DNA from: Sporosarcina sp. P32b
GTDB taxonomy: Bacteria; Bacillota; Bacilli; Bacillales_A; Planococcaceae
DNA length: 64,000 nt
Direction of reading: 5' to 3'
NCBI RefSeq assembly: GCF_002743335.1
Contig: NZ_PDZB01000001.1
Span: 267,044-331,043, forward strand
The position numbers and the translations under genes were made by a program. The stretch's first letter is position 1; every line of letters starts with the position of its first letter. The notes below the pieces were generated by a model that saw nothing but the letters and a program-made list of their open reading frames with translations, ran no database searches and was not told the origin of the DNA. Of this stretch, positions 46,493-54,990 are shown in pieces.

Positions 46493-46928
46493 AATGACCT
46501 TGTCGTTTCTAGCGATAGAACAAAATGAAGCACTTGCCAGAATGGCACTCACCTGTTTTATCGCACCGTTGGATCCGACACTGGAAGAAATTTCGGAATT
46601 TAAAACTATTGTTTCCGAAGCTGTCACTAATGCCATTATCCACGGTTACGAATGCGATGGGAAAAGTATGGTGAAGATCCATGCAACGATCGATGACCGC
46701 TCAGTAAAAATGACGGTAACAGATGAAGGAATGGGTATCTTCGACATAGAGCAAGCGATGGAACCAATGTTCACGACTAAACCACAAATGGAGCGTTCCG
46801 GTATGGGCTTTACGATCATGGAAAGTTTCTCGGACGGTATCCGTGTAGATTCTACCCTTGGAAATGGGACAATCGTGACATTTGAGAAGAATTTTTCTCC
46901 AGTCACAGAAGTAAGTAGAATGAGGTGA
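46482..46928 (+). CDS. spoIIAB: anti-sigma F factor SpoIIAB
   Basis: 148-residue GHKL-type serine kinase (146 in B. subtilis). Sequesters sigma-F and phosphorylates SpoIIAA. The N-box reads EIKTIVSEAVTNAIIHGYE-like (EFKTIVSEAVTNAIIHGYE), the G1 box DEGMGIFDIEQAMEPMFTTK and the G2 box ERSGMGFTIMESFSD. ATG 46482 has GGAGGGG upstream. Start and stop overlap with spoIIAA indicate coupling; sigF starts three bases after its stop. Confidence 0.97.
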   Translation: MKNEMTLSFLAIEQNEALARMALTCFIAPLDPTLEEISEFKTIVSEAVTNAIIHGYECDGKSMVKIHATIDDRSVKMTVTDEGMGIFDIEQAMEPMFTTKPQMERSGMGFTIMESFSDGIRVDSTLGNGTIVTFEKNFSPVTEVSRMR

Positions 46929-46931
46929 CGT

Positions 46932-47720
46932 ATGGAAGCATCTGTTGAGAAGCAACACGCTCTATTGTCACAAGAAAAAATGCGAGAACTCATCAAAGAA
47001 TCACAAGCGGGTGACAAAGAAGCTAGACGAATGATGGTAGAAGGCAATACAAGACTCGTGTGGTCCATCGTTCAACGCTTCGCTTCGCGTGGTGCGGATT
47101 TAGAAGATTTATTTCAAATAGGCTGCATTGGCTTGATGAAATCAATAGATAAGTTCGATCTATCCTATGAGGTGAAGTTTTCAACGTATGCAGTGCCGAT
47201 GATCGTCGGAGAAATCCAACGTTATTTACGTGATGATGGAATGGTGAAAGTAGGGCGCACCATTCGTGAGTTAAGCTATAAAATTCGTCACGCAACCGAT
47301 GATTTCTTTAAGAAAAATGGCCGTTCACCTTCTATTTCAGAAATTGCGGAAATATTGGAAGTGAAACAGGAAGATATTATTCTAGCTTCTGACGCGCTTC
47401 GAGATCCGGCTTCGCTACATGAACAATTGTATGAAAGCGATGGAGATAGCTTGACGCTAATGGATCAACTTCGGGACGATAGATCAGAAAGGGTATTCGA
47501 TCATATTCCGTTACGTGATGTCATTACACGGTTGAATAAACGTGATCAGACGATCATTTATATGCGCTATTATTTGGATTACACACAAAGTGATATTGCG
47601 AAACGAATCGGCATATCACAAGTTCAAGTATCACGGCTGGAAAAGAAAATTCTAGCTCAAATGAAAACATGGATGGGCGCAGATGCCGAAGATGCGCTCG
47701 AGAAGGTGAGGAGACCGTAA
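46932..47720 (+). CDS. sigF: RNA polymerase sporulation sigma factor SigF
   Basis: 262 residues. Region 2 is GNTRLVWSIVQRFASRGADLEDLFQIGCIGLMKSIDKFD with YEVKFSTYAVPMIVGEIQRYLRDDG (-10 recognition). Region 4 is YMRYYLDYTQSDIAKRIGISQVQVSRLEKK (-35 recognition). It is the first forespore-specific sigma factor. Last gene of the spoIIA operon and followed by spoVAF after one base, with TTG start, so the two are probably co-expressed. Confidence 0.98.
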   Translation: MEASVEKQHALLSQEKMRELIKESQAGDKEARRMMVEGNTRLVWSIVQRFASRGADLEDLFQIGCIGLMKSIDKFDLSYEVKFSTYAVPMIVGEIQRYLRDDGMVKVGRTIRELSYKIRHATDDFFKKNGRSPSISEIAEILEVKQEDIILASDALRDPASLHEQLYESDGDSLTLMDQLRDDRSERVFDHIPLRDVITRLNKRDQTIIYMRYYLDYTQSDIAKRIGISQVQVSRLEKKILAQMKTWMGADAEDALEKVRRP

Positions 47721-47721
47721 T

Positions 47722-49179
47722 TTGACCGATACACTATTTACGTCCATACGAGAAGGGGAAAGGTGGTTTATCAATCAGTTTGGCGAAGACGAGACATTCG
47801 ACGCGACTAAACGGTTGATCCACCTATGGGATAAAGAAATACTTCTTCTGTATATGAACGGGTTAGTGGATGGTGAGGTCTTAACTACCTTATTGACAGA
47901 AATGCAGAATCGAAATGAAATATTTGCAAGTGAATCCGTTGAGAATATTGATCGTGCTATGGTCGATTATTTTCCGTATCATTCGCTGGAAATTGTAAAG
48001 GATGAAGATCAACTTGCGAAAGTGATCTTAAGTGGGTTAGCTGTATTCGTTATGAAAGACGGTTTCACATTCGCGCTTGATGTTCGGTCATATCCAGGTA
48101 GAAACCCTGAAGAACCGGATACTGAAAAAGTCATACGTGGCTCACGAGACGGTTTTACGGAAAATATTCTGACGAATACAGCATTAATTCGGAGACGCTT
48201 ACGCACAACGGAACTACGGTTTGAAATGCATGAGACGTCCGTAAAGGGTAAAACGGACATTACTATAGCTTTTTTGAAAGGTGCCGCCAATGAAGGGCAT
48301 TTGGATTTTGTGAGAGAGCGACTGGATGCATTGAAAACGGATGGCTTGACGATGACCGATAAATCACTCGAAGAATTTCTCTTCAAACAAGGTTTTCATC
48401 CGATGCCATTCGTTCGGTATACGGAACGCGCTGATATTTGTGCGGCCCATTTACTCGAGGGGCATATTGCCATCATCGTCGATACGTCCCCATCCGTCAT
48501 TTTAGTCCCGGTTACGCTTGTACATCATCTGCAACATGCGGAAGAATATAGACAAGCGCCTTTAATCGGGACGTTCATTCGATTGGTACGCTTCATGGGG
48601 ACATTTTTAAGTTTAGTCATGTTGCCGTTTTGGTATTTGATGTCCGTCGAAACACAATTCGTTCCGGAAGCAATCAAATATATTGGTCCAAATGAATGGG
48701 GAGAAGTTCCGTTATTGGTCCAATTGTTAATAGCAGATGTCGGTATAGAAATATTACGGATGGCTGCAATCCATACACCGACACCGCTATCGACAGCCAT
48801 GGGACTCGTTGCAGCTATTGTTATTGGGCAAGTGGCGATTGACGTAGGCTTGTTCTCTTCGGAAGTCGTATTATATGTGGCGGTCAGTGCCATTTTAACA
48901 TTTGCGATTCCTTCATTTGAATTAAGTATCACGACAAAAGTGTTTAGGATTTTCTTATTAGTCTCCACTGCATTACTCGGGGCTCCAGGATTTTTCATAG
49001 CACTTGCTGTCATTTATTATTATTTATGTTCATTAAAGCCTATGAATGTGCCATATTTGTGGCCGTTTACGCCTTTCTTCCCGAAAGCTTTGTTGCGTGT
49101 ATTGATTCGTTTCCCTATGACAATCGACGATCCACGGCCGTTTATCACGAAATCGCCGAACCGTGACAGGATGTCGTAA
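47722..49179 (+). CDS. spoVAF: GerA-family spore germination protein SpoVAF
   Basis: 485 residues (B. subtilis SpoVAF 493). An N-terminal soluble GerA domain (1-290; MVDYFPYHSLEIVKDEDQLAKVILSG, RGSRDGFTENILTNTALIRRRLRT) and a C-terminal membrane part with five to six helices (FMGTFLSLVMLPFWYLMSVETQ onward). SpoVAF modulates dipicolinate release and germinant receptor function. The gene follows sigF directly, and the other spoVA genes (AA-AE) that separate them in B. subtilis are missing here. Start TTG 47722. Confidence 0.9.
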   Translation: MTDTLFTSIREGERWFINQFGEDETFDATKRLIHLWDKEILLLYMNGLVDGEVLTTLLTEMQNRNEIFASESVENIDRAMVDYFPYHSLEIVKDEDQLAKVILSGLAVFVMKDGFTFALDVRSYPGRNPEEPDTEKVIRGSRDGFTENILTNTALIRRRLRTTELRFEMHETSVKGKTDITIAFLKGAANEGHLDFVRERLDALKTDGLTMTDKSLEEFLFKQGFHPMPFVRYTERADICAAHLLEGHIAIIVDTSPSVILVPVTLVHHLQHAEEYRQAPLIGTFIRLVRFMGTFLSLVMLPFWYLMSVETQFVPEAIKYIGPNEWGEVPLLVQLLIADVGIEILRMAAIHTPTPLSTAMGLVAAIVIGQVAIDVGLFSSEVVLYVAVSAILTFAIPSFELSITTKVFRIFLLVSTALLGAPGFFIALAVIYYYLCSLKPMNVPYLWPFTPFFPKALLRVLIRFPMTIDDPRPFITKSPNRDRMS

Positions 49180-49265
49180 GGGTGTTCAGACATTCTGCAT
49201 GTCGTTGCTACTTTCCGTCTTCTTGTGATAAAGTTATCTGAGAGAATTCGGAAGGGGTATGGGAC

Positions 49266-50591
49266 ATGCATCTTTATGGAACACAGGCAGTGAATGAAAA
49301 CGGTCATCTGACAATCGGTGGAGTGGACGTTTCAGAACTGGCTTCACAATATGGAACGCCAGTCATGGTCTATGATACAGAGTTATTCAAAGAGCGTGCG
49401 CAGGCATTTAAAGAAACGTTTGAGAAAAAGGATATTAAAGCACAAGTTGCTTATGCGAGTAAAGCCTTTTCTTCAATCGCAATTTATCAGTTGGCAGAAC
49501 AGCAAGGGTTATCCCTTGATGTTGTTTCAGGTGGGGAATTGTATACGGCCGTAGCGGCAGGATTCCCGCGCGAGCGGATTCATTTCCATGGTAATAATAA
49601 AAGCAGAGAAGAAATAGTATATGCATTTGAAGAAAAAATTGGATGCATCGTAGTCGACAATTTTTTGGAAATCGATATCATCAAAGAAATTGCAGATGAA
49701 CGAAAGCAGACAATGAATGTCTTAATCCGTGTAACACCGGGAATTGAAGCACATACTCATGACTATATTACGACAGGCCAAGAAGATTCAAAGTTTGGTT
49801 TTGATTTAAAAAATGGCCAAACGGATCAAGCGTTCCTAGCATTGCATGATCATGGATATATTAAATTCCTAGGCATGCATTGTCATATAGGCTCACAGAT
49901 TTTTGAAACCGATGCATTCAAATTCGCAGCAGAAGTGCTAATGGAAAGAATGGTTGAATGGCGGAAGAATTATCAATTTATCTGTCCTGTCTTAAATCTA
50001 GGTGGCGGATTTGGTATTCGTTATACTGAGGAAGATACGCCGCTTGAGCCAGCTGTCTATGTAGAAGAAATGGCAGATGTAGTGAAAAAGATGGCGCAGG
50101 AATGTGAGTATCCAATTCCTGAAATTTGGATTGAACCCGGCCGCTCGCTTGTCGGAGATGCAGGAACGACCATTTATTCTGCTGGCAGTACGAAAGTTGT
50201 GCCGGGTGTCCGTACATACGTAGCAGTAGATGGCGGAATGTCTGATAATATTCGTCCGGCTTTATATGACGCACACTATTCCAGTGCGCTTGCTAATCGG
50301 ATGAACGAACCACATGACCAGCAATGGACAGTAGCAGGGAAATGCTGTGAGTCTGGCGATAAATTAATTGAAAATGCCGATTTACCCAATGTGGAAACCG
50401 GTGATCTACTAGCTGTCTTTTGTACAGGAGCCTATACGTACTCCATGGCCAGCAATTATAATCGTTTGCCTCGACCTGCCGTTGTGTTTGTAGAAAAAGG
50501 ACAACATCAATTAGTGGTAAGACGCGAAACCTACGAAGACATCATTAAATTGGACCTTCCGTTACAATTAGATGAGAAGGAGAATTTCTGA
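49266..50591 (+). CDS. lysA: diaminopimelate decarboxylase
   Basis: PLP enzyme making lysine from meso-diaminopimelate. 441 residues, type III PLP fold. The PLP Lys is in VAYASKAFSS; substrate and PLP elements HCHIGSQIFETDAF, GGGFGIRYTEEDTP, WIEPGRSLVG, and the active-site Cys in GKCCESGDKL and YTYSMASNYNRLPRP are present. It follows spoVAF, the B. subtilis order. The last base of its stop is the first base of the next small gene's ATG. Confidence 0.98.
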   Translation: MHLYGTQAVNENGHLTIGGVDVSELASQYGTPVMVYDTELFKERAQAFKETFEKKDIKAQVAYASKAFSSIAIYQLAEQQGLSLDVVSGGELYTAVAAGFPRERIHFHGNNKSREEIVYAFEEKIGCIVVDNFLEIDIIKEIADERKQTMNVLIRVTPGIEAHTHDYITTGQEDSKFGFDLKNGQTDQAFLALHDHGYIKFLGMHCHIGSQIFETDAFKFAAEVLMERMVEWRKNYQFICPVLNLGGGFGIRYTEEDTPLEPAVYVEEMADVVKKMAQECEYPIPEIWIEPGRSLVGDAGTTIYSAGSTKVVPGVRTYVAVDGGMSDNIRPALYDAHYSSALANRMNEPHDQQWTVAGKCCESGDKLIENADLPNVETGDLLAVFCTGAYTYSMASNYNRLPRPAVVFVEKGQHQLVVRRETYEDIIKLDLPLQLDEKENF

Positions 50592-50701
50592 TGAAGAAGA
50601 AAAACATTATTCTTTTTGCTTCCATTGTTGCTGTCGCTATAATTTGGGGAGTCATCTATTGGTACTTGGTTGTCCCAGTGATCGATCCGCGCTATAAATA
50701 A
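50591..50701 (+). CDS. 36-aa single-pass membrane peptide
   Basis: A 37-codon frame too short for automated listing. It reads KKKNIILFASIVAVAIIWG after the Met, then VIYWYLVVPVIDPRYK. There is one strong membrane helix (about 5-30) with a positive N-terminus and a charged C-terminus. The ATG overlaps the lysA stop (TGATG) and lysA ends with GAGAAGGAG just upstream as ribosome binding site, so translation is coupled. Function unknown; it has no family I recognise. Confidence 0.65.
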   Translation: MKKKNIILFASIVAVAIIWGVIYWYLVVPVIDPRYK

Positions 50702-50771
50702 TGCGCTAGTTGAAGTAAGCGAGCTAATGGTGTAGACTGTACAAAGGATTTCTGAAAAGAAGGGGTTACTA

Positions 50772-51146
50772 TTGAATCTTATTCGTTTTAAGAAGGCACA
50801 AGAGAAAATTGCTATGGGCTTTTTATCTTATATCCCTAGTGAAAAGATGTTATGCAAATTGCAAGAGACTGTACAGCAATATCTAAGTGTTGAACAGTGG
50901 CAGCTATTTCTTTATAAAGAGGCAGAAGATTACATCGGATTAATAGGGGTAGAAGTCAACGACACTGACAAGATGTACACTGTTCAACATATTTCCGTCA
51001 ATCCATCGTTTCGTGGAGAAGGAATTGCATTTAAGATGATGAAAGAATTGCAAGAAATCTATCCAGGGTACGGTTGTCAAGGTACTGACTTTACCGAACC
51101 ATTTATACAAAGTTGTTTAAGGAAAGAAGAAGGCGCAGATCTTTAA
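50772..51146 (+). CDS. ribT: GNAT family acetyltransferase RibT
   Basis: 124 residues, cytosolic GNAT fold. It starts LIRFKKAQEKIAMGFLSYIP and has RQLFLYKEAEDYIGLIGVEV-like text (QLFLYKEAEDYIGLIGVEV), and the acetyl-CoA site HISVNPSFRGEGIAFKMM (R-X-X-G-X-G/A pattern). This matches B. subtilis RibT ([34 protein letters not shown]). In B. subtilis ribT ends the rib operon; here the rib biosynthetic genes are not next to it. Start TTG 50772 with AGAAGGGG. Its substrate is unknown. Confidence 0.85.
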   Translation: MNLIRFKKAQEKIAMGFLSYIPSEKMLCKLQETVQQYLSVEQWQLFLYKEAEDYIGLIGVEVNDTDKMYTVQHISVNPSFRGEGIAFKMMKELQEIYPGYGCQGTDFTEPFIQSCLRKEEGADL

Positions 51147-51652
51147 CCTCTGCCCTTCTTCTTTTCTTCACGTTGTAAAAGAATATCTGACCTGTCCCGT
51201 TGCATATGCTTATGAATAACAGACGCGCTGTCTTTAGGCAGTAATGCAATCAGAGGCTTGGATTTCTCTGCTTTAACTCTCAACTCTGGAGAGATCGGAA
51301 GTTGGAATGAATAAAAATCTTCATCTGATTCAATGCGTGTAAGGCAATACTCCAGCTGCATGATAATTTCATCAATGGCCACATCTTCAAGGTAGTCGCC
51401 AAATTGTACAGGCATTTCACGGAAGCGTGTGATGGCTTTAGTTAAAGTACGAGAAGCACCTGCTGTATTTCCTCTGCGCCAATGGTATAATCCGGTAGCC
51501 ATAAGAATATACCCTGTCAGTGGATGGTCTTTTGAAAAGTTCTCTTGTTCTTTCCAATATTCCTCCAGCACCTCATGGCATTCGAAATAATCTTGATTGT
51601 CGTTGAAATACACAATAAACTGTAGAAAAAGAGGATGGTAGTAAGGGTTCAT
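51143..51652 (-). CDS. ypuF: DUF309 family protein, YpuF-like
   Basis: 169-residue cytosolic helical protein. The DUF309 signature is NDNQDYFECHEVLEEYWKEQ, followed by GYILMATGLYHWRRGNTAGASRTLTKAI. The C-terminus is basic (LLQREEKKKGRG). In B. subtilis ypuF sits before scpA on the same strand; here it is inverted and diverges from scpA. No function is known. ATG 51652 has AGAAAGGA nine bases upstream; ATG 51661 abuts it. Confidence 0.88.
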   Translation of the reverse strand: MNPYYHPLFLQFIVYFNDNQDYFECHEVLEEYWKEQENFSKDHPLTGYILMATGLYHWRRGNTAGASRTLTKAITRFREMPVQFGDYLEDVAIDEIIMQLEYCLTRIESDEDFYSFQLPISPELRVKAEKSKPLIALLPKDSASVIHKHMQRDRSDILLQREEKKKGRG

Positions 51653-51689
51653 CCAAATCATTCCTTTCTGGTTAGGTAGGTTGGTAAAA

Positions 51690-52421
51690 ATGAGTTATAG
51701 TGTAAAACTCGAAGTCTTCGAAGGGCCACTTGATCTGTTGTTGCATTTGATCAATCGGCTCGAAATTGACATTTATGACATCCCCATGGCGGAGCTAACA
51801 CAGCAGTACATAGAACATTTGCATGCCATGCGTGTTCTTCGTTTGGATGAATTAAGTGAATACCTTGTACTGGCAGCGACGTTGCTTGAAGTGAAAAGCA
51901 AAATGCTGTTACCGGTCAATGAAGAAGAAGCGTTCATCGAAGAATTCGGTTATGAGGAAGATCCGCGTGAAGAATTGATTGCCCGCTTAATGGAATATCG
52001 GAAGTTTAAAGAAGCAGCAAACTCGCTTCGTGAGTCGGCGGCGCACCGTGATGAGCATTTCACCAAAGAACCTGAAGACTTAACGGATTATGGTGAACCG
52101 CTTGTAACCGAGTCAGAAGAACAGCTGAATGTTTTTGACTTGATTGGTGCATTTCAAAAAATGTTACACAGAAAGAAGCTGAAACTGCCTCTTACTGCGA
52201 GTATAACAAAATCCGAGCAATCTGTCGGGGATAAGATGTCATCGATCATGAGCAAGTTGGAACTATGCGGTGGAGAATGTGATTTTCATGCGCTTTTTGA
52301 AACGACGACTGTGCCCGAACTCGTATTAACATTTTTATCGTTGCTTGAACTGATGAAGTTACAAGAAGTGAAAGTGCGACAAAATAATAATTTTGAAGAA
52401 TTACGAATCTCGTTGATGTGA
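51690..52421 (+). CDS. scpA: segregation and condensation protein ScpA
   Basis: Kleisin subunit linking Smc heads in the bacterial condensin. 243 residues with the N-terminal motif YSVKLEVFEGPLDLLLHLINR then LEIDIYDIPMAELTQQYI, the block LSEYLVLAATLLEVKSKMLLP, and C-terminal winged helix EMVVTFLSLLEL-like (ELVLTFLSLLELMKLQEVKVRQ). ATG 51690 is preferred to TTG 51681. scpB starts 13 bases downstream. Confidence 0.97.
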   Translation: MSYSVKLEVFEGPLDLLLHLINRLEIDIYDIPMAELTQQYIEHLHAMRVLRLDELSEYLVLAATLLEVKSKMLLPVNEEEAFIEEFGYEEDPREELIARLMEYRKFKEAANSLRESAAHRDEHFTKEPEDLTDYGEPLVTESEEQLNVFDLIGAFQKMLHRKKLKLPLTASITKSEQSVGDKMSSIMSKLELCGGECDFHALFETTTVPELVLTFLSLLELMKLQEVKVRQNNNFEELRISLM

Positions 52422-52434
52422 AGGGATGATAGGA

Positions 52435-53046
52435 ATGGACATCGAAACACGTTTCGTCGGGATGACGGAAAGCTTTTTATTCGTAGCAGGTGAAGAAGGC
52501 TTATCAATTGCACAACTAGCTGCGCTATTGGAATGTGAAGAGCAAAAAGCAGAACAAGTACTTATATTCTTGCAAGCTGCGTATGACGACGATGACACAC
52601 GTGGCATCACGTTGAAAAGTTACGGCGGGATTTTCCGCTTGGTGACGAAGAGTAAATGGGCAGATGACATCAAACGAATGCTAGAAGATCCAAAACCTTC
52701 TACATTTACACAAGCAGCACTCGAGGTACTTGCCATCATCGCCTACAAGCAGCCTGTGACGCGTGTAGAGATTGATGACTTGCGTGGTGTAAAGTCCGAG
52801 CGGGCATTGTCTTCGTTGGCCGGCAAAGGCTTTGTAGAAGAAGTAGGGCGCATGGATGGACCAGGTCGACCTATTCTATATGGAACAACCACTTTCTTCT
52901 TAGATCGTTTCGGATTGGCGTCGCTCGAAGATATGCCGCCACTATCACTTGACGAAGAACAAGAAACGTCGGAAGAAACGGATTTATTCATGACGAAATT
53001 CCAAGAAGCATTTTCCATAACAGAAGAAGGAGGACATGATGCTTGA
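52435..53046 (+). CDS. scpB: segregation and condensation protein ScpB
   Basis: 203-residue tandem winged-helix partner of ScpA. Key blocks are SFLFVAGEEGLSIAQLA at the start, LTQAALEVLAIIAYKQPVTR-like (FTQAALEVLAIIAYKQPVTR) and ERALSSLAGKGFVEEVGRMD then GPGRPILYGTT. The acidic C-terminal tail is non-conserved. It overlaps dacB by four bases, so scpA-scpB-dacB form an operon. ATG 52435 is chosen by comparison with the family. Confidence 0.97.
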   Translation: MDIETRFVGMTESFLFVAGEEGLSIAQLAALLECEEQKAEQVLIFLQAAYDDDDTRGITLKSYGGIFRLVTKSKWADDIKRMLEDPKPSTFTQAALEVLAIIAYKQPVTRVEIDDLRGVKSERALSSLAGKGFVEEVGRMDGPGRPILYGTTTFFLDRFGLASLEDMPPLSLDEEQETSEETDLFMTKFQEAFSITEEGGHDA

Positions 53047-54047
53047 AAAAGATTTCGGTCATCGCTCTACTGATCATCGGTTTATTGATGAATCCCGCAA
53101 GTAGCCAGGCTATGGGTTCGTCTTATGCAGTGATAGACGGAGAGAATGGTAGGTTACTGATGGGATCAAATGAACATGTTCCACTTCCTATCGCCAGTTT
53201 AACTAAAATGTGGACGGCTTATACTTTTTTGGAGTTAAAGCCCAGTGAAGAGGAAACGGTCATTTCTTCACAAGCCGCGACAGCAGAAGGGTCATCCATT
53301 TATCTCGAAACGGGTCAAGTAATGAAGACAAAAGATTTACTGTATGGCTTAATGCTTCGTTCAGGTAATGATGCAGCGCAAGCGCTCGCTGAACATGCGG
53401 GTGGCTCACTTGAAGGATTCGTCTATCTAATGAATGAAGTAGCGCAAAGTCATGGCCTAGAGCAAACGCATTTCATGAATCCATCCGGTTTACACGGCGA
53501 GCATCATCTCTCTTCTGCGTATGACACGGCTAAAATGTTGTATTTTGCTATGAAGAATCCAGAATTTCGTAAGATAGCTTCTACAAAGAACTATCCTTTT
53601 GAAACGGAACAGGGGAAAAATAGTTGGCAAAACAAACATCGCCTAGTGATATCTGAACCGACTGCTGTTGCAGGTAAAACAGGTTTTACAAAAGCAGCAG
53701 GACGTACATTGGCTACCTATTTCGAAAAGGATGGCAAGTCCGTCATTGTCGTTACATTAAACAATGGAAACGATTGGCAAGTCCACAAGCAGTTATCCGA
53801 GCAAGTATTCTCTGAATATCAATCGTATACTGCAGTGAAAAAAGGTAAGTATCAAGTATTTCCTCATATGATCGCAAAGCTAGATCAATCTGTTAAGTTA
53901 CTCGTAACGAAAGAAGAGAAGAAAATGTTGTCCAATGTGTTACAGATTCCTCAAGCAGATGAACCACAGAAAAAAGGCTATTGGTCTATTTATTTAGGGA
54001 CAGAACCAATTAAGACGGTAGCAGTAGATATCGAGTCCGAAAAGTGA
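53043..54047 (+). CDS. dacB: D-alanyl-D-alanine carboxypeptidase, DacB-like (short)
   Basis: 334-residue penicillin-binding protein of the S11 family. A signal peptide (1-23, cleaved near SQA) precedes the catalytic domain with S-X-X-K in ASLTKMWT, S-X-N in LRSGNDAAQAL and KTG in AGKTGFTKAAG. It trims peptidoglycan stem peptides; B. subtilis DacB acts on spore cortex. The position after scpB matches dacB, but the protein is about 45 residues shorter and lacks the C-terminal amphipathic anchor. spmA and spmB do not follow. Start TTG 53043. Confidence 0.88.
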   Translation: MKKISVIALLIIGLLMNPASSQAMGSSYAVIDGENGRLLMGSNEHVPLPIASLTKMWTAYTFLELKPSEEETVISSQAATAEGSSIYLETGQVMKTKDLLYGLMLRSGNDAAQALAEHAGGSLEGFVYLMNEVAQSHGLEQTHFMNPSGLHGEHHLSSAYDTAKMLYFAMKNPEFRKIASTKNYPFETEQGKNSWQNKHRLVISEPTAVAGKTGFTKAAGRTLATYFEKDGKSVIVVTLNNGNDWQVHKQLSEQVFSEYQSYTAVKKGKYQVFPHMIAKLDQSVKLLVTKEEKKMLSNVLQIPQADEPQKKGYWSIYLGTEPIKTVAVDIESEK

Positions 54048-54066
54048 ATAGAAAACATACTATTTC

Positions 54067-54104
54067 GAAGATTGACCTACACAGGTCAGTCTTCTTTTCA
54101 TTTA
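54067..54104 (+). terminator. terminator after dacB
   Basis: GAAGATTGACCT pairs with AGGTCAGTCTTC around ACAC, followed by TTTTCATTT. Confidence 0.85.
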
Positions 54105-54154
54105 CCCGAAAGTATGACATAATTTTTTCAGTATGTAACATCAAGGAGGAACCC

Positions 54155-54886
54155 ATGGAAAGATTACAAAAGGTATTGGCACAGGCCGGCGTAGCATCAA
54201 GAAGAAAGTCAGAAAAACTAATTTTGGACGGTTTAGTTAAAGTGAATGGTAAAGTCATAACGGAACTTGGGACAAAAGTTAGCAGAATGGACACAATTGA
54301 AGTGGAAGGCGTTCAATTGACGAAAGAAACACCTGTCTATTATCTGCTTTATAAACCACGCGGTTATATCTCTACAGTTGATGATGAAAAAGGTCGTAAA
54401 ACAGTAATGGATTTAGTACCGGAAGTCAGCCAGAGAATATTCCCAGTTGGAAGACTAGACTATGATACATCAGGCGTATTGCTGATGACAAACGACGGTG
54501 ATTTCTCGTATTTAATGACTCACCCGAAATTTGAAATAAAAAAGAAGTATGTAGCTAAAGTAAAAGGAATCCCTTCTCGCGATGATCTCAAAAAGCTCGA
54601 GACAGGAATTGAATTAGATGACGGCAGTACGGCTCCTGCTCGTGTGAAAATGACAAGCTCGGATAAAAAAACGAATTCTGCAATTGTCGAGATCACAATT
54701 CATGAAGGACGTAACCGTCAAGTACGAAGAATGTTTGATGCAATTAATTGTCCCGTGCAAAAATTGAAGCGTGAAGAGTTTGCTAACTTAACTACACGTG
54801 GATTGAATGCCGGAGAAGCGCGTGAACTAACGAGACATGAATTGAAACAACTACGCGTGTTAGCAGAAACAGGAAAGATCGGCTAA
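54155..54886 (+). CDS. rluB: 23S rRNA pseudouridine synthase RluB
   Basis: 243 residues. N-terminal S4 RNA-binding domain (RLQKVLAQAGVASRRKSEKLI, GLVKVNGKV) and RsuA/RluB catalytic domain with the Asp in PVGRLDYDTSGVLLMTNDG, KKYVAKVKG and HEGRNRQVRRMF. It makes pseudouridine in helix 89 of 23S rRNA by family knowledge. ATG 54155 has AAGGAGG; the longer frame from 54044 runs through the dacB terminator and is wrong. It stands between dacB and resA as in B. subtilis ypuL. Confidence 0.95.
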   Translation: MERLQKVLAQAGVASRRKSEKLILDGLVKVNGKVITELGTKVSRMDTIEVEGVQLTKETPVYYLLYKPRGYISTVDDEKGRKTVMDLVPEVSQRIFPVGRLDYDTSGVLLMTNDGDFSYLMTHPKFEIKKKYVAKVKGIPSRDDLKKLETGIELDDGSTAPARVKMTSSDKKTNSAIVEITIHEGRNRQVRRMFDAINCPVQKLKREEFANLTTRGLNAGEARELTRHELKQLRVLAETGKIG

Positions 54887-54944
54887 GAAAGTGTCAAAAG
54901 TTCACAAACCTATCACTAGTGCCGAGCCAACTGATTTTATGTTT

Positions 54945-54953
54945 TGGTATAAT
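54945..54953 (+). promoter_or_regulatory. extended -10 promoter for resA
   Basis: TGGTATAAT, a TGn extended -10, lies about 40 bases upstream of the resA start. The -35 region is poor, consistent with activator control. Confidence 0.45.
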
Positions 54954-54990
54954 AGCAGTTGGGACATAAATTAGACAGGAGGTTACATGA

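Noticed and set aside
54044..54154. N-terminal extension of RluB
   Set aside because: It passes through the dacB terminator, and the S4 domain begins at ATG 54155 with a perfect ribosome binding site.
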